This document shows positions 7,970-15,978 of a stretch of DNA of 64,000 bases, piece after piece. The stretch lies in assembly GCF_000519045.1 (NCBI RefSeq), contig NZ_KI912532.1, positions 3,463,867 through 3,527,866 on the forward strand, in the 5' to 3' direction. Origin of the DNA: Dechloromonas agitata is5. GTDB lineage: Bacteria > Pseudomonadota > Gammaproteobacteria > Burkholderiales > Rhodocyclaceae. Positions within the stretch are counted from its first letter, which is position 1. Every line of letters starts with the position of its first letter. Made by a program: the position numbers and the translations under genes. A model generated the notes under the pieces. It was given only the letters and a program-made list of their open reading frames with translations, was not told where the DNA came from and made no database searches.

Positions 7970-8908
7970 ATGGATATCCTGATCGACATCATTCTCAAGG
8001 CCGGCCGCTCGGCGGTCGAACTCTCGCTTTTCGTGCTGCTGCCGGTGATGGTGGTCATGCTGTCGCTGATGCGCCTGCTCGAAGCGCGCGGCGCGCTGGA
8101 CTGCCTGGTCGCCCGCATCAGCCCGTTGCTGCGGCCGTTCGGGCTGACCGGGCTGGGCGTCTTCGCGGCGCTGCAGATCAACTTCGTCAGCTTCGCGGCG
8201 CCGATGGCAACGCTGACCATGATGGAGCAGCGCGGCACCTCGGATCGCCACCTGGCGGCCACGCTGGCCATGGTGTTCGCCATGGCGCAGGCCAATGCGG
8301 CCTTTCCGATGCTGACCATGGGCCTGCAATTCGGCCCGCTGCTTGCCTTTTCGCTACTTGGCGGCCTGGCCGCGGCAGCAGCGACCTATTACCTCTTCGG
8401 CCGCCATCTCTCTGCGCTGGAGGCAACGCTCGACGAAACCCTGCACCACCCGGTCGCCGACAACGCCAAGGGCGTGCTCGACGTGATCAACCGGGCCGGG
8501 GCAGAGGCCTTCAAGATCGCCATCGGCGCCATTCCGATGCTGGTCCTGTCATTGGTTGCGGTAACGGCACTCAAGAAATTCGGCGCCATCGATGCGCTGA
8601 CCGTTCTGATCGCCCCGCTGCTGCAGGTGGTCGGCATCGACCCGGTTCTCATCCTGCCGACGCTGACCAAGTACCTGGCCGGTGGCACGGCGATGATGGG
8701 GGTCATGGACGACATGCGCCGCGCCGGCCAGGTCAGCGGCGAACTGCTCAATGCCAGCGCCGGTTTCCTGATCTCGCCATTCGACCTGCCCGGCGTGGCG
8801 GTGCTGATCTCGGCCGGGCGGCGGGTAGCGGCCGTCTGGAAACCGGCGGCCGTCGGGGCCTGTGTCGGCATCGCATTGCGCACCCTGGGCCATGCCGCTT
8901 TCGCCTGA
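7970..8908 (+). CDS. Nucleoside-recognition (Gate) domain membrane protein
   Basis: 312-residue polytopic inner membrane protein with two Gate-type (nucleoside recognition) modules. The N-terminal one is around residues 15-140 and contains NFVSFAAPMATLTMMEQ. The second is around 175-290 with IGAIPMLVLSLVAV and PTLTKYLAGGTAMMGV. The family includes SpmA/SpmB and YjiH-like proteins, whose transported substrates are mostly unproven. It starts at an ATG directly followed by DILIDIILKAG, typical for the family. It precedes lrgAB by 100 bases on the same strand but is separated from it by an inverted repeat, so co-transcription is uncertain. Substrate unknown. Confidence 0.75.
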   Translation: MDILIDIILKAGRSAVELSLFVLLPVMVVMLSLMRLLEARGALDCLVARISPLLRPFGLTGLGVFAALQINFVSFAAPMATLTMMEQRGTSDRHLAATLAMVFAMAQANAAFPMLTMGLQFGPLLAFSLLGGLAAAAATYYLFGRHLSALEATLDETLHHPVADNAKGVLDVINRAGAEAFKIAIGAIPMLVLSLVAVTALKKFGAIDALTVLIAPLLQVVGIDPVLILPTLTKYLAGGTAMMGVMDDMRRAGQVSGELLNASAGFLISPFDLPGVAVLISAGRRVAAVWKPAAVGACVGIALRTLGHAAFA

Positions 8909-8951
8909 GACTCATTACATTTGGTAAAAGATAACAAGACAACAAGCGATC

Positions 8952-8976
8952 TATTGCTTACCACGCATAAGCAATA
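8952..8976. promoter_or_regulatory. Inverted repeat upstream of lrgAB
   Basis: Perfect 9-bp arms TATTGCTTA / TAAGCAATA separated by CCACGCA, centred 45 bases before the lrgA start. There is no T-run, so a terminator is unlikely. The 16-bp centre-to-centre spacing fits a dimeric regulator site. No regulator gene is adjacent. Confidence 0.5.
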
Positions 8977-9008
8977 AACTTCGAGCATCGTTTCATGGTG
9001 TTTCTCCG

Positions 9009-9365
9009 ATGCTCTCTGCCCTCACCCAACTGCTCATCTTCCAGCTTGCCGGCGAAGTGATTGTCCGCGGCCTGGCGCTGCCGGTGCCCGGCCCGGTGCT
9101 CGGCATGCTCCTCCTGTTTTCCGCCCTGATCCTGCGCGGCGGCCCCGGCAAGGAGCTGCAGACCACCGGCTCGACACTGCTCCAGCATCTGTCGCTGCTC
9201 TTCGTGCCGGCCGGCACCGGCATCATGGTGCACCTGCACCGGGTGGCCGACGAATGGCTGCCGCTGCTCCTCTCGCTATTGATCAGCACCGCCGTCACGC
9301 TGGTCGTCACCGCCCTGGTCATGAAAGCCTGCCAGCCCAGGGCCACCACCGGAGAAGCACCATGA
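9009..9365 (+). CDS. lrgA: CidA/LrgA family holin-like protein
   Basis: 118-residue membrane protein of the CidA/LrgA family with about four hydrophobic segments and the signature LPVPGPVLGMLLLF plus LSLLFVPAGTGIM. Family members act with LrgB in control of murein hydrolase activity or cell lysis in Gram-positives. In Gram-negatives and plants LrgAB-like pairs have also been linked to export of pyruvate or glycolate. The lrgB start overlaps the stop codon (ATGA), so the pair is translationally coupled. In this window a glycolate/glyoxylate or pyruvate link would fit the nearby glyoxylate genes, but that is only inference. Confidence 0.85.
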   Translation: MLSALTQLLIFQLAGEVIVRGLALPVPGPVLGMLLLFSALILRGGPGKELQTTGSTLLQHLSLLFVPAGTGIMVHLHRVADEWLPLLLSLLISTAVTLVVTALVMKACQPRATTGEAP

Positions 9366-10096
9366 CCGCCGAACTCAGCCAGATCTGGGTCTATCTGGCC
9401 GCATCCCCGCTACTCGGCCTGACCGTCACCCTGCTGGCCTATCAGGGCGCCTTCTGGATCTACCAGCGCTCGGGCAACAATCCCCTGGCCAACCCGGTTC
9501 TGATCGCCGTGACCGCGCTGGTCCTTTTCCTGACCGCCACGGGGACCACTTACGAAACCTACTTCGCCGGCGCCCAGTTCGTGCATTTCCTGCTCGGCCC
9601 GGCCACCTTGGCGCTGGCCATTCCGTTGTACACCCAGTTCAAGCGGGTGCGCGCCATGCTGTTGCCGGTGCTGGCCGGCCTGCTCGCCGGCAGCCTGACC
9701 GCCATCGTGTCTGCGGTGCTGATCGGTCGATTGTTCGGCGCCAGCCAGTCCACCCAGTTGTCGCTCGCCCCCAAGTCGGTGACGACACCGATCGCCATGG
9801 GGATCGCCGAGCGCATCGGCGGCATCCCGTCGCTGACCGCCGTGCTGGTCATCGTCACCGGCATCCTCGGTGCGCTCGGAGCCCGGTACGTCTTCGATGC
9901 GATGAAATTGCACGACCCGGCCATTCGCGGCTTTGCCATCGGCATTGCATCGCACGGCATCGGTACGGCGCGGGCCTTCCAGGTGAATGAACAGACCGGC
10001 GCCTTTGCCGCGCTGGCCATGGGCCTGAACGGTGCGCTGACGGCGATGCTGGTGCCGGCGCTGGCGCACTGGTTGTCGCCGCTGATCGGTCACTGA
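9362..10096 (+). CDS. lrgB: LrgB family membrane protein
   Basis: 244-residue integral membrane protein, the usual partner of LrgA. Family motifs seen are NPLANPVLIAV near the N-terminus, LLGPATLALAIPLY, and LAPKSVTTPIAMGI followed by GGIPSLTAV. RGFAIGIASHGIGTARAF is the conserved SHGxGTA element. The start is the ATG overlapping the lrgA stop. A longer in-frame reading back to 9254 is a shadow. Probable function is as the larger subunit of the LrgAB complex; the substrate is not fixed by the sequence. Confidence 0.9.
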   Translation: MTAELSQIWVYLAASPLLGLTVTLLAYQGAFWIYQRSGNNPLANPVLIAVTALVLFLTATGTTYETYFAGAQFVHFLLGPATLALAIPLYTQFKRVRAMLLPVLAGLLAGSLTAIVSAVLIGRLFGASQSTQLSLAPKSVTTPIAMGIAERIGGIPSLTAVLVIVTGILGALGARYVFDAMKLHDPAIRGFAIGIASHGIGTARAFQVNEQTGAFAALAMGLNGALTAMLVPALAHWLSPLIGH

Positions 10097-10203
10097 CCCC
10101 CTCGCGAACCGGGGGCGGGGCCCCCTGTCACGCTGCCTTGCCACGCACGGTGAATTGCTGCAAACTAACAAAACCAACAAATCGACAGTATTCTGGCATC
10201 GAC

Positions 10204-12420
10204 ATGGCGCACAGTGCAGACGACGACCTGATCTTCATCGAGGAAGATCGCAGCCCCGACAACATCGCCGACGTGGATGCCTGCTGGCGCATCCTGATCG
10301 TCGATGACGACCGCGACGTGCATGAAGCGACGGAATTCGCGCTGTCCGGCGTCGAGATCCTCGGCCGTCGGCTGCACCTGATGCATGCCTATTCCGGCCG
10401 CGAGGCGCTGACCGTACTCGAACGCGAACCGGACATCGCGGTCGCCCTGCTCGACGTGGTCATGGAAAGCGACGATGCCGGCCTGAAGACGGTGGTCGCC
10501 ATCCGCCAGGACCTGATGCTGCTCAACCTGCGCATCATCCTGCGCACCGGGCAGCCCGGCCAGGCGCCGGAAGCGGACACCATCGCCCGTTACGACATCA
10601 ATGACTACAAGACGAAAAGCGAACTCACCCACAGCCGCCTGTACACCACGCTGACCTCGGCCATTCGCTCCTACAACCAGCTGCAGCGCCTCGATGCCAG
10701 CCGGCGGGGCCTGGAAAAAATCGTTGCGGCCAGCAACCAGTTCATCGCCGAAAAGGGCCTGCATTCCTTCGCCGAAGGTGTCATCACCCAGCTCGCCAGC
10801 CTGATCGGCATCGCCCCCGAGGGCCTGGTCTGCGCCGCGTCGTCCGATGACGAGGACCATCCCGAGCAATTCCGCGTCATTGCTGCCGCCGGCCGCTACA
10901 GCCACCTGATCCAGCAACGCCTGGAGGAAATCGACAACCTGCACATCGCCCAATCGCTGAACCAGGCGCTGCGCAACCACTACAGCACCGTCGGCAGCCG
11001 CGACATCACGCTCTATTTCCGCAAGAACGCCGAGGAGGGCTTTGCCGCCTATATCGAATCGGCCGAGCCGATCCGCGAAGTCGACCAGCATCTGCTGGAA
11101 ATTTTCTGCACCAACATCGCGTTGTGCGCCAAGAACATCGACCTGGTCAACGAACTGCGCCGGGATGCGCTGGTGGACCGCCAGGTCGGCCTGCCCAACC
11201 GCAACGCGCTGGTCCTCGAACTCGACCGCCGCCTGGCCGAGGGCGCCCACAACGAAGTCGTCGCGCTGCTCGACATCGACCAGTTCGCTGCCACCAACGA
11301 CATGCTCGGCCACCCGTATGGCGACGCACTGCTTACCGCCACGGCCCAGCGCCTGCGTGCGCTATTCGACAACAGCGTTTTTGTCGCCCGCCTGGCTGGC
11401 GACGCCTTCGCCCTGGCCGGTCAAGGCCGTTTCCTGGACACCGCCACTATCCAGCGTCTGTTCGCCCATCCCTTCCTGATCGACGAAATCGACCATCCGG
11501 TGTCGGTCTGCCTCGGCATCGCGCCGCTCGACGGCTGCAGCAACGGCCAGGATGCGCTGAAGAACGCCTACGTCGCCTTGCGGCGTGCCAAGGCGCTCGG
11601 CATCGGGCAATCGGTCACCTTCTCGCCGGAAATCGGCCAGTCGGCACGCGAGCACACCCTGCTGCTGCGCGACCTGCGCATCGCCTTCGAGCGCCGCGAG
11701 CTATCCATCGTCTATCAGCCGCAGATCGACCTCGCCTCGGGCAAGGTGATCGGTGCCGAGGCCCTGCTCCGCTGGCAGCGCGCCGACGGCGAATTCGTGC
11801 CGCCGGACCGCTTTATCCCGATCGCCGAGCAGTCCGGCCTGATCGTCAGCATCGGCCGCTGGATGCTCCCGGAAGTGCTGCGTAGCCTGAAACGCCTGCA
11901 GGCCGCCGGCCACGAGCAACTGCGCATGGCGGTGAATATCTCCAGCATCCAGCTGCGTCAGCCAAGTTTCCTCGATTTCGTCAATAACAGCCTGGCCGAA
12001 GCGGGCGTTGCACCCGAACTGCTGGAACTGGAAATCACCGAATCGGTCGCCCTGGAGGGGCTGGATGCCATGGTTGCCCTGCTCGACAAGCTGCGCAGCC
12101 AGGGTATCCGCATCGCCATCGACGATTTCGGGACCGGCTATTCCTCGCTCAATTACCTGGCGCGCCTGCCCTTCGACCACCTCAAGATCGACCGCTCATT
12201 CGTGCTGTCGATGGATACCAGCGAACGCGGCGCGCGTATCGTACGCACCATCGCCCGCCTCGGCTCCGAACTGGAGGTCAAGACCGTCGCCGAGGGGGTC
12301 GAGAACCAGGAGATCGGCCAGCGACTGCACGCTTTCGGCTGCGGCGCAGTACAGGGCTATCACTACGCCCACCCGATGGATGAGGCGAGCCTCCTGCTCT
12401 GGCTGGCGGAACACCGCTGA
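10204..12420 (+). CDS. REC-DUF3369-degenerate GGDEF-EAL protein (c-di-GMP phosphodiesterase)
   Basis: 738-residue response regulator predicted to degrade cyclic di-GMP. An N-terminal receiver domain (~28-150) has the acidic pocket VDDD and phospho-acceptor D84. DUF3369 (~155-320) follows. The GGDEF-like domain (~325-480) has AGDAF (residues 398-402) in place of the active-site motif, so cyclase activity is not expected. The EAL domain (~490-735) is intact: EALLRW (E519), ITES, DDFGTGYSSL, KIDRSF, AEGVEN and QGYHYA. I start at the ATG; an upstream TTG would add 22 unlikely residues. It lies 33 bases before a substrate-binding protein and sensor kinase on the same strand, so one of those kinases may phosphorylate its REC domain. 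Confidence 0.9.
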   Translation: MAHSADDDLIFIEEDRSPDNIADVDACWRILIVDDDRDVHEATEFALSGVEILGRRLHLMHAYSGREALTVLEREPDIAVALLDVVMESDDAGLKTVVAIRQDLMLLNLRIILRTGQPGQAPEADTIARYDINDYKTKSELTHSRLYTTLTSAIRSYNQLQRLDASRRGLEKIVAASNQFIAEKGLHSFAEGVITQLASLIGIAPEGLVCAASSDDEDHPEQFRVIAAAGRYSHLIQQRLEEIDNLHIAQSLNQALRNHYSTVGSRDITLYFRKNAEEGFAAYIESAEPIREVDQHLLEIFCTNIALCAKNIDLVNELRRDALVDRQVGLPNRNALVLELDRRLAEGAHNEVVALLDIDQFAATNDMLGHPYGDALLTATAQRLRALFDNSVFVARLAGDAFALAGQGRFLDTATIQRLFAHPFLIDEIDHPVSVCLGIAPLDGCSNGQDALKNAYVALRRAKALGIGQSVTFSPEIGQSAREHTLLLRDLRIAFERRELSIVYQPQIDLASGKVIGAEALLRWQRADGEFVPPDRFIPIAEQSGLIVSIGRWMLPEVLRSLKRLQAAGHEQLRMAVNISSIQLRQPSFLDFVNNSLAEAGVAPELLELEITESVALEGLDAMVALLDKLRSQGIRIAIDDFGTGYSSLNYLARLPFDHLKIDRSFVLSMDTSERGARIVRTIARLGSELEVKTVAEGVENQEIGQRLHAFGCGAVQGYHYAHPMDEASLLLWLAEHR

Positions 12421-12453
12421 GTATCGATCTGGCTCGTTGAACGGAGACACGCC

Positions 12454-13611
12454 ATGGACAAGCTTATCCCGATGCCCGTTGCACCGCGGGTTCCGCCGAA
12501 GGTCACCGGTCAGCTGGCCCGCCTGGCCACCAGCGTGCTCGCGGCCACCCTGCTTTCCGCCTGCGGCCCCAAGGAGCCGGTCCGTATCGGCTTCATCGGG
12601 GAACTGACCGGCAACTCGGCCGATCTCGGCGAGGCCGGCCGCAACGGCGCCCTGCTCGCCGTCGAGACCATCAACCAGGCGGGTGGCATCGCCGGCCGGC
12701 AGGTCGAACTGCTCGCCCGCGACACCGGCAGCACGCCGGAAGCTGCCAAGGCAGCCGCCAGCGAGTTGCTGGGCAAAGGCGTGGTCGCCGTCATCGGGCC
12801 GATGACCAGCGGCATGGCCAAGGCCATCCTGCCGGCACACGATGCTGCTCGTATCGTCCTGGTTTCGCCGACGGCGACCGCCATGACGTTGCACGGCCAG
12901 GACGACTACCTGTTCCGTATCAACTGGACAACCCGCGACAATGCGATGCTCTATGCCAAGCATTGTCACGAACGGGGCTTCCGGCGTCTGGCATTGGCCG
13001 CCAACCAGAACAACCGCGCCTTCTCCGAGAGCTGGGCCAACGAATTCCAGCGGGCTTTCGAGCAGCATGGCGGACAGATTGTCGGCATCGAATACTTCGA
13101 TTCCGCTGCCGAGAGCCAGTTGCCGGTCGTCGAAAAACTGCTGGCGCCGCGCCCGGATGCGCTGGTTTTCGTCGCCAACGCCGGCGACACGGCGCGCCTC
13201 GCCCAACAGACCCGCAAGCTCAACCAGGCCGTGCCGCTGCTCGCCGCCGAGTGGGCGAGCACCGGACAATTGCTCGAACAGGGAGGGCAGGCGGTCGAGG
13301 GACTGGCCATCCTCCAGCAGTTCAATGCGGACGATACATCGCCCCACTTCACCGATTTCCACCAGCGTTACACCAAGCGCTTCGGACGCGCCCCGGCCTT
13401 TGCCAGCGTCCTGGCCCATGACGCCGCGACCGTTCTCTTCGACGCCCTGGCGCGGCGCGACGGAGATGCGCCACTCAAGCGCACCTTGGTCGACAAGGGC
13501 CCTTTCCAGGGCTTGCAGCAAACCATCCATTTCGACACCAACGGCGACACCCAGCGCAGCGCCGCCATCGCCCTGGTCCGCGACGGCCGCTTCGTCCGCC
13601 AGGCGCCATGA
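12454..13611 (+). CDS. Periplasmic-binding-protein-like lipoprotein (branched-chain amino acid type)
   Basis: 385-residue substrate-binding protein of the leucine/isoleucine/valine-binding type (Peripla_BP_6). A long N-region precedes a signal peptide with lipobox LLSAC, giving the lipidated Cys37. The mature domain starts PVRIGFIGELTGNSADLG and contains LLARDTGSTPEAA, AVIGPMTSGM and YLFRINWTTRDNAM, the two-lobe ligand fold. No ABC permease or ATPase is nearby. The gene overlaps the following histidine kinase (ATGA), so it is more likely a ligand-presenting sensor partner than a transporter component, comparable in principle to TorT/TorS. The ribosome site GGAGA precedes the ATG. Ligand unknown. 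Confidence 0.85.
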   Translation: MDKLIPMPVAPRVPPKVTGQLARLATSVLAATLLSACGPKEPVRIGFIGELTGNSADLGEAGRNGALLAVETINQAGGIAGRQVELLARDTGSTPEAAKAAASELLGKGVVAVIGPMTSGMAKAILPAHDAARIVLVSPTATAMTLHGQDDYLFRINWTTRDNAMLYAKHCHERGFRRLALAANQNNRAFSESWANEFQRAFEQHGGQIVGIEYFDSAAESQLPVVEKLLAPRPDALVFVANAGDTARLAQQTRKLNQAVPLLAAEWASTGQLLEQGGQAVEGLAILQQFNADDTSPHFTDFHQRYTKRFGRAPAFASVLAHDAATVLFDALARRDGDAPLKRTLVDKGPFQGLQQTIHFDTNGDTQRSAAIALVRDGRFVRQAP

Positions 13612-15896
13612 AGCTGCCCCGCTGGCATCTCCGCACCTCGCTCACCCTGTTGCTGGTTGCCGCCTCGGCGATCGCCATGCTGATTGCCTTCGCGCTGCTC
13701 CTCGCCTATTACCAGCCACGCCTGGCCGCACAGACACGCGACGATCTCGGGAAGAAAAGCGGCGATCTCGCCCGCCGCTCGGAAACCGTACTCTCCATCC
13801 TGCAGGGGCAACTCGAACTGGTCGCCAGCAGTCTGGCCGACCGCCAATCCATCGACCCGCAGCGGCAATTGAACCTGCTGATCAGGCAGGCCGCCTTTTC
13901 CGCCGTCTACCATCTCGACCCGTCCGGCAAGGTGATCCATGCGGCCGTCTCCGACGGCGAGCGCAAGCAGGCGGCGGAACTGATCGGCAACGACCTGGCC
14001 AACGACCGCCTGCGCCGCCAGGTCATGCAACGACTGAGTACCGTGTGGAGCGACAAATACCTGTCCCCGGTATCGCAACGCATGACGGTGGCGATCGGCG
14101 TTTGGACCGGCAAGGACGTGCTGATCGGCGAGATTCCACTCGCCTACATCCTCGAGACGATCACCGAGTCGAGCAACCCGTCGGCCTGGGCGATCTGGGT
14201 GACTGACGGCTACGGCGACATCCTGGCCGATTCCGAACACAGCGAACGGGTCGGTGTGGTCAACCTGGCCAGCCAGCCGATCTTCGTCAAGGTCCAGGGC
14301 ATGCCGCAGGCCATCGGGGAAGGCAGTTTCGAGGGTAAACGCTACGACATGGCGGCCGCCCGCTCCGAGCGCATGAACTGGTATTTCATCGTGCGCAGTC
14401 CGGCCGGCCTCGATTCGCCGCCACTGCGCACGGCAGTTGGCCTGGGCCTGACCGCCCTCGTTTCGCTGATGCTGCTCAGCCTGCTCTTCGCACCGCTCTG
14501 GGCGGCCCGGACGGCGCAGCCGATCAATGCCATCGCCGAGCGTGCCCGCAAACTGACTGAGGGCCACCCGGAAGGCGACTGGCCGCGCAGCTCGGTCATC
14601 GAGCTCAACCAGTTGTCCTCCGATCTCGAGCACATGGCGGCGGCCATCCGAGAACGGGAGCAGGAGCTGGAAATCATCTTCGAATCGTCGCCGGTCAGCC
14701 TGCTGCTCACCGACCCCTTCCCCAGCTTCGCCTTCGCCAAGGCCAACGCGGCCACCCTCCGCCTGTTCGGTTACCCCCGGGAGGAACTGATCGGTCGCAA
14801 CGGCGCCCAGCTTGGTTTCTGGAAAGACCCAGCCGACCGGAACAGGATGCTCGCCCAGTTGCACGAAAATCAGGCCGCCCAGCTCGAAGCCTGGCTGCGG
14901 CGCCGGGACGGCAGCGAATTCCTCGGCATGATCCAGGCCCGCACGGTGCTCATGGGCGGTGGCATGCGGACCATCTGGTCGGCCGAAGACATCACCGAGT
15001 TGCGCCATATCGAACGCGAGGTCCGCGAACTGAACGTCGAACTCGAAGCGCGCGTCCAGAAGCGTACCGAGGAATTGCGCGCCGCCAATACGGCGTTGTC
15101 GACCACCGTCGAGCACCTGCAAATGGCGCAGACCGAGCTGGTCCGCTCCGAAAAGTTGGCCTCGCTCGGCTCGCTGGTCGCCGGTGTCGCGCACGAACTG
15201 AATACCCCGATCGGCAACGGCGTGATGGCCGTCAGCACCCTGCGCGGCGCCCTCAAGACTTTCCGCGAACGCAGTGCCGAAGGATTGAAGCGCTCGCTGC
15301 TCGACAGCTTCGTCGAATCGGTGGATACCGGCTCGCTGATCGCCGAACGCAACCTGGAACGCGCCGCCGAACTGGTCACCAGCTTCAAGCAAGTGGCGGC
15401 CGACCAGACCACCTCGCAACGCCGGGCATTCTGCCTCGACGAGGTGGTACACGAAATCGCCCTGACCCTTGGCCCTTCGCTGCGCCACAGTGTCGCCCAG
15501 CTGAACGTCGACATCCCCGAAGGGATCCGGATGGAAAGCTACCCGGGGCCGCTCGGCCAGATCATCGCCAACCTGATCACCAACGCCACCATCCATGCCT
15601 TCACCGACCGCCAGCAAGGCCAGATCCGCATCGTTGCGCTGGCCAGCGACCAGCAGGTGCAGATCTGGGTCGGCGATGACGGCGTCGGCATTCCGGCCAA
15701 CCTGCTGCCGCGCATCTTCGATCCTTTCGTCACGTCACGCATGGGGCGGGGCGGGACCGGTCTCGGCCTGCACATCGCCCACAACATTGCCCAGAACGTG
15801 CTGGGCGGCCGCATCTCGGCGACCAGTGTGGAAGGCTCCGGCACCGTCTTCGAGCTGGAAATCCCCCTCGTCGCGCCCCAGCCGGTGGAAGCCTGA
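13608..15896 (+). CDS. Sensor histidine kinase (Cache-HAMP-PAS-HisKA-HATPase)
   Basis: 762-residue membrane kinase. TM1 at ~13-32, a large Cache-like periplasmic domain, TM2 at ~274-297 and HAMP at ~300-355 are followed by a PAS domain (~360-470). A coiled stretch leads to HisKA with phospho-accepting H529 in GVAHELNTPIG. The ATP-binding domain has NLITNATIHA, GDDGVGIP and GRGGTGLGLHIAHNI. It overlaps the lipoprotein stop by four bases, which implies equimolar synthesis and a functional pair. It has no receiver domain of its own. The candidate output is the upstream REC-DUF3369-EAL protein or the FixJ-type regulator downstream. Confidence 0.9.
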   Translation: MKLPRWHLRTSLTLLLVAASAIAMLIAFALLLAYYQPRLAAQTRDDLGKKSGDLARRSETVLSILQGQLELVASSLADRQSIDPQRQLNLLIRQAAFSAVYHLDPSGKVIHAAVSDGERKQAAELIGNDLANDRLRRQVMQRLSTVWSDKYLSPVSQRMTVAIGVWTGKDVLIGEIPLAYILETITESSNPSAWAIWVTDGYGDILADSEHSERVGVVNLASQPIFVKVQGMPQAIGEGSFEGKRYDMAAARSERMNWYFIVRSPAGLDSPPLRTAVGLGLTALVSLMLLSLLFAPLWAARTAQPINAIAERARKLTEGHPEGDWPRSSVIELNQLSSDLEHMAAAIREREQELEIIFESSPVSLLLTDPFPSFAFAKANAATLRLFGYPREELIGRNGAQLGFWKDPADRNRMLAQLHENQAAQLEAWLRRRDGSEFLGMIQARTVLMGGGMRTIWSAEDITELRHIEREVRELNVELEARVQKRTEELRAANTALSTTVEHLQMAQTELVRSEKLASLGSLVAGVAHELNTPIGNGVMAVSTLRGALKTFRERSAEGLKRSLLDSFVESVDTGSLIAERNLERAAELVTSFKQVAADQTTSQRRAFCLDEVVHEIALTLGPSLRHSVAQLNVDIPEGIRMESYPGPLGQIIANLITNATIHAFTDRQQGQIRIVALASDQQVQIWVGDDGVGIPANLLPRIFDPFVTSRMGRGGTGLGLHIAHNIAQNVLGGRISATSVEGSGTVFELEIPLVAPQPVEA

Positions 15897-15929
15897 AACC
15901 CCCGCCGCGCCCCCCGATGCCGTTCGCTT

Positions 15930-15944
15930 AGGGTAAGTACCTAT
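15930..15944 (+). promoter_or_regulatory. Palindromic element upstream of the second kinase
   Basis: TAGGGTAAGTACCTA contains the short palindrome GGTA-AG-TACC flanked by TAG/TA. It lies about 40 bases before the chosen kinase start, in the 82-base gap after the preceding kinase. It could be the autoregulatory site of the FixJ-type regulator encoded downstream; this is inference from position only. Confidence 0.35.
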
Positions 15945-15978
15945 GGCCGCCCGGCGCCGGCCAGCCAAGAATTGCACC

